64,000 nucleotides of DNA, taken from positions 1-64,000 of the forward strand of contig NZ_WFKJ01000005.1 of assembly GCF_009208075.1 (NCBI RefSeq), read 5' to 3'. The notes under the pieces were generated by a model. The model saw only the letters and a program-made list of their open reading frames with translations, had not been told where the DNA came from and searched no databases. A program made the translations under genes and the position numbers. Source of the stretch: Poseidonibacter ostreae (lineage in GTDB: Bacteria; Campylobacterota; Campylobacteria; Campylobacterales; Arcobacteraceae). Positions 63,047-64,000 of the stretch are shown here, one piece after another. Numbering within the stretch: the stretch's first letter is position 1; each line of letters begins with the position of its first letter.

Positions 63047-64000
63047 CTATATCGTAGCACATAGAGGCATAGTATATTTTTTGGAATGTTTTTTCAATAA
63101 GGATAAAGTAAAGTCAAAATTTGCTTCATTAGATTTTTTATTTATAGAAATAAATGCGCAAGAAGTTGATAATAATTTAAATTTTCTTTTTACTTTAAAT
63201 CTATCTTCTGCAATTAAAAAACCATTTTTCTTGTCAACTTGACTATATAAGTTCTTAACAGATTCTTTAAATTCAACTAAAGTCTCATTTGCAAGGGAAA
63301 ATACTTCTTCAAAGGTTTTATTTTTAATACCAATAAAAAAATCATCACCACCAATATGTGCAATAAAAGAATTATTGTCATATTTCTTTTGAATAAGTTC
63401 TGAAAAGATAATAATAGCTCTATCTCCTTGTCTAAATCCATAATAATCATTAAAAGGTTTAAAGTCATTAAAATCAAAATAAAGCATATAAGTTGTTTCT
63501 TTATCTTTATTCTTAAAGCTTTTATGAATATATTTTTCTATTTGCTGATTTCCTGGCAGTTTTGTTAAAGGATTTTGATTGGTAGCAATTTCAATATTTC
63601 TTTTATGTGATAATGTTAATAATGAATTTAAATCAATAAAACCTTTATATTTATTACTTTGAGTAATAAATATTCCTGAATAGTCTTTTGAGTTATGATT
63701 AAACATATCAAGTGCTTTATCAATTCCCCATGAAATTTCCACTGATAAAACATCTTTTATATATTTTTTTAAATTTGAAGCGATGTTTTTATTTTTTGCT
63801 AAAGATAAGCCATATTTTGAATATGAAATTTTTTTAATATCTACTTCATAAATTACACCTATTAAATTTTGAAAATCATCAACAATTGGAACAAATGCAT
63901 TTTTACTATGATCTTTAAAATATACGAATAAATCATGTAATGAGGTATTAATATTTAATGCTTGAATAAGGTCAATATATTTGTCATCAATTGATTGTGT
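63047..64000 (-). CDS. CBS-pair plus GGDEF-domain signalling protein, N-terminus outside the window
   Basis: The frame stays open to the right edge (64000), so the first part is missing. Visible from N to C: a CBS pair (HSKNAFVPIVDDFQNLIGVIYEV and a second repeat ending KYKGFIDLNSLLTLS), then a diguanylate cyclase fold starting NPLTKLPGNQQIEKYI. The signature loop is GGDDF instead of GGDEF and the metal Asp is in YFDFNDFKPFNDYYG. The family often has EAL-CBS-GGDEF order, so an EAL domain may lie upstream. Whether GGDDF is active is unknown. It stops just before the Pho box. Confidence 0.85.
   Translation of the reverse strand, partial: TQSIDDKYIDLIQALNINTSLHDLFVYFKDHSKNAFVPIVDDFQNLIGVIYEVDIKKISYSKYGLSLAKNKNIASNLKKYIKDVLSVEISWGIDKALDMFNHNSKDYSGIFITQSNKYKGFIDLNSLLTLSHKRNIEIATNQNPLTKLPGNQQIEKYIHKSFKNKDKETTYMLYFDFNDFKPFNDYYGFRQGDRAIIIFSELIQKKYDNNSFIAHIGGDDFFIGIKNKTFEEVFSLANETLVEFKESVKNLYSQVDKKNGFLIAEDRFKVKRKFKLLSTSCAFISINKKSNEANFDFTLSLLKKHSKKYTMPLCATI

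Noticed and set aside
1-64000. CRISPR arrays, tRNA or rRNA genes, insertion sequences, prophage
   Set aside because: No regular repeat-spacer pattern, no T-loop GGTTCGA-type tRNA signature, no transposase or integrase motif was recognised on either strand.

Overview
The window looks like chromosome from a free-living Arcobacter-type member of the Campylobacterota. The DNA is very AT-rich and genes sit in tight, often overlapping operons. Diagnostic content includes a Helicobacter/Arcobacter-style four-subunit pyruvate:ferredoxin oxidoreductase in gamma-delta-alpha-beta order, a Campylobacter-like TMAO reductase with a monohaem cytochrome partner, a short ThiC, LuxS, and many two-component systems. 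The genus is inferred from gene content and not proven. I see no rRNA, tRNA, phage, insertion sequence or CRISPR array.

Layout. 0-3.3 kb: thiamine supply (tenA fragment behind a TPP riboswitch, a ThiXZ-like ABC pair, thiC). 3.3-6.3 kb: an orphan NosR-like flavo-iron-sulfur membrane protein with its flavin transferase ApbE. 6.5-11.4 kb: Mrp, an exported repeat protein, hisIE, an SPFH protein and ilvE. 11.5-15.4 kb: a lipoprotein, a methyltransferase and a zinc ABC importer behind two copies of a palindromic operator. 15.5-19.9 kb: metH and a DMT exporter. 20-24.8 kb: rhodanese/AraC/LysE, then a YqhD-type aldehyde reductase, an AraC regulator and a DJ-1/Hsp31-type protein, which together look like a carbonyl-stress set. 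24.9-25.1 kb: a structured intergenic element with a 15-codon ORF. 26.3-33.2 kb: torA, its cytochrome, then response regulator, periplasmic binding protein and histidine kinase in one overlapping operon.

33.3-38.7 kb: an N-formylglutamate amidohydrolase-like protein, an MnmC-type methyltransferase, a methyltransferase-like remnant and luxS, then a pair of tiny coupled genes, a Fic AMP-transferase with a perfect palindrome at its start codon, and a DUF1439-like lipoprotein. 38.8-46.1 kb: a complete RND efflux system followed by its likely two-component regulators. 46-50 kb: an AbrB-family membrane protein, a small unknown protein and a double-Cache chemoreceptor. 50.2-53.4 kb: porCDAB. 53.7-56.8 kb: a HAD phosphatase, a peptide-binding protein and ribosomal proteins S9/L13. 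56.9-63.0 kb: a Pho regulon operon pstC-pstA-pstB-phoU-psiE-phoB-phoR behind a recognisable Pho box, without pstS. The window ends inside a CBS-GGDEF protein.

The features I would look at first are the structured element at 24.9 kb, the exported repeat protein at 7.9 kb, the palindromic control sites at fic and znuA, the binding protein wedged between the Tor regulator genes, and the unannotated tiny gene pair at 36.4-36.8 kb.
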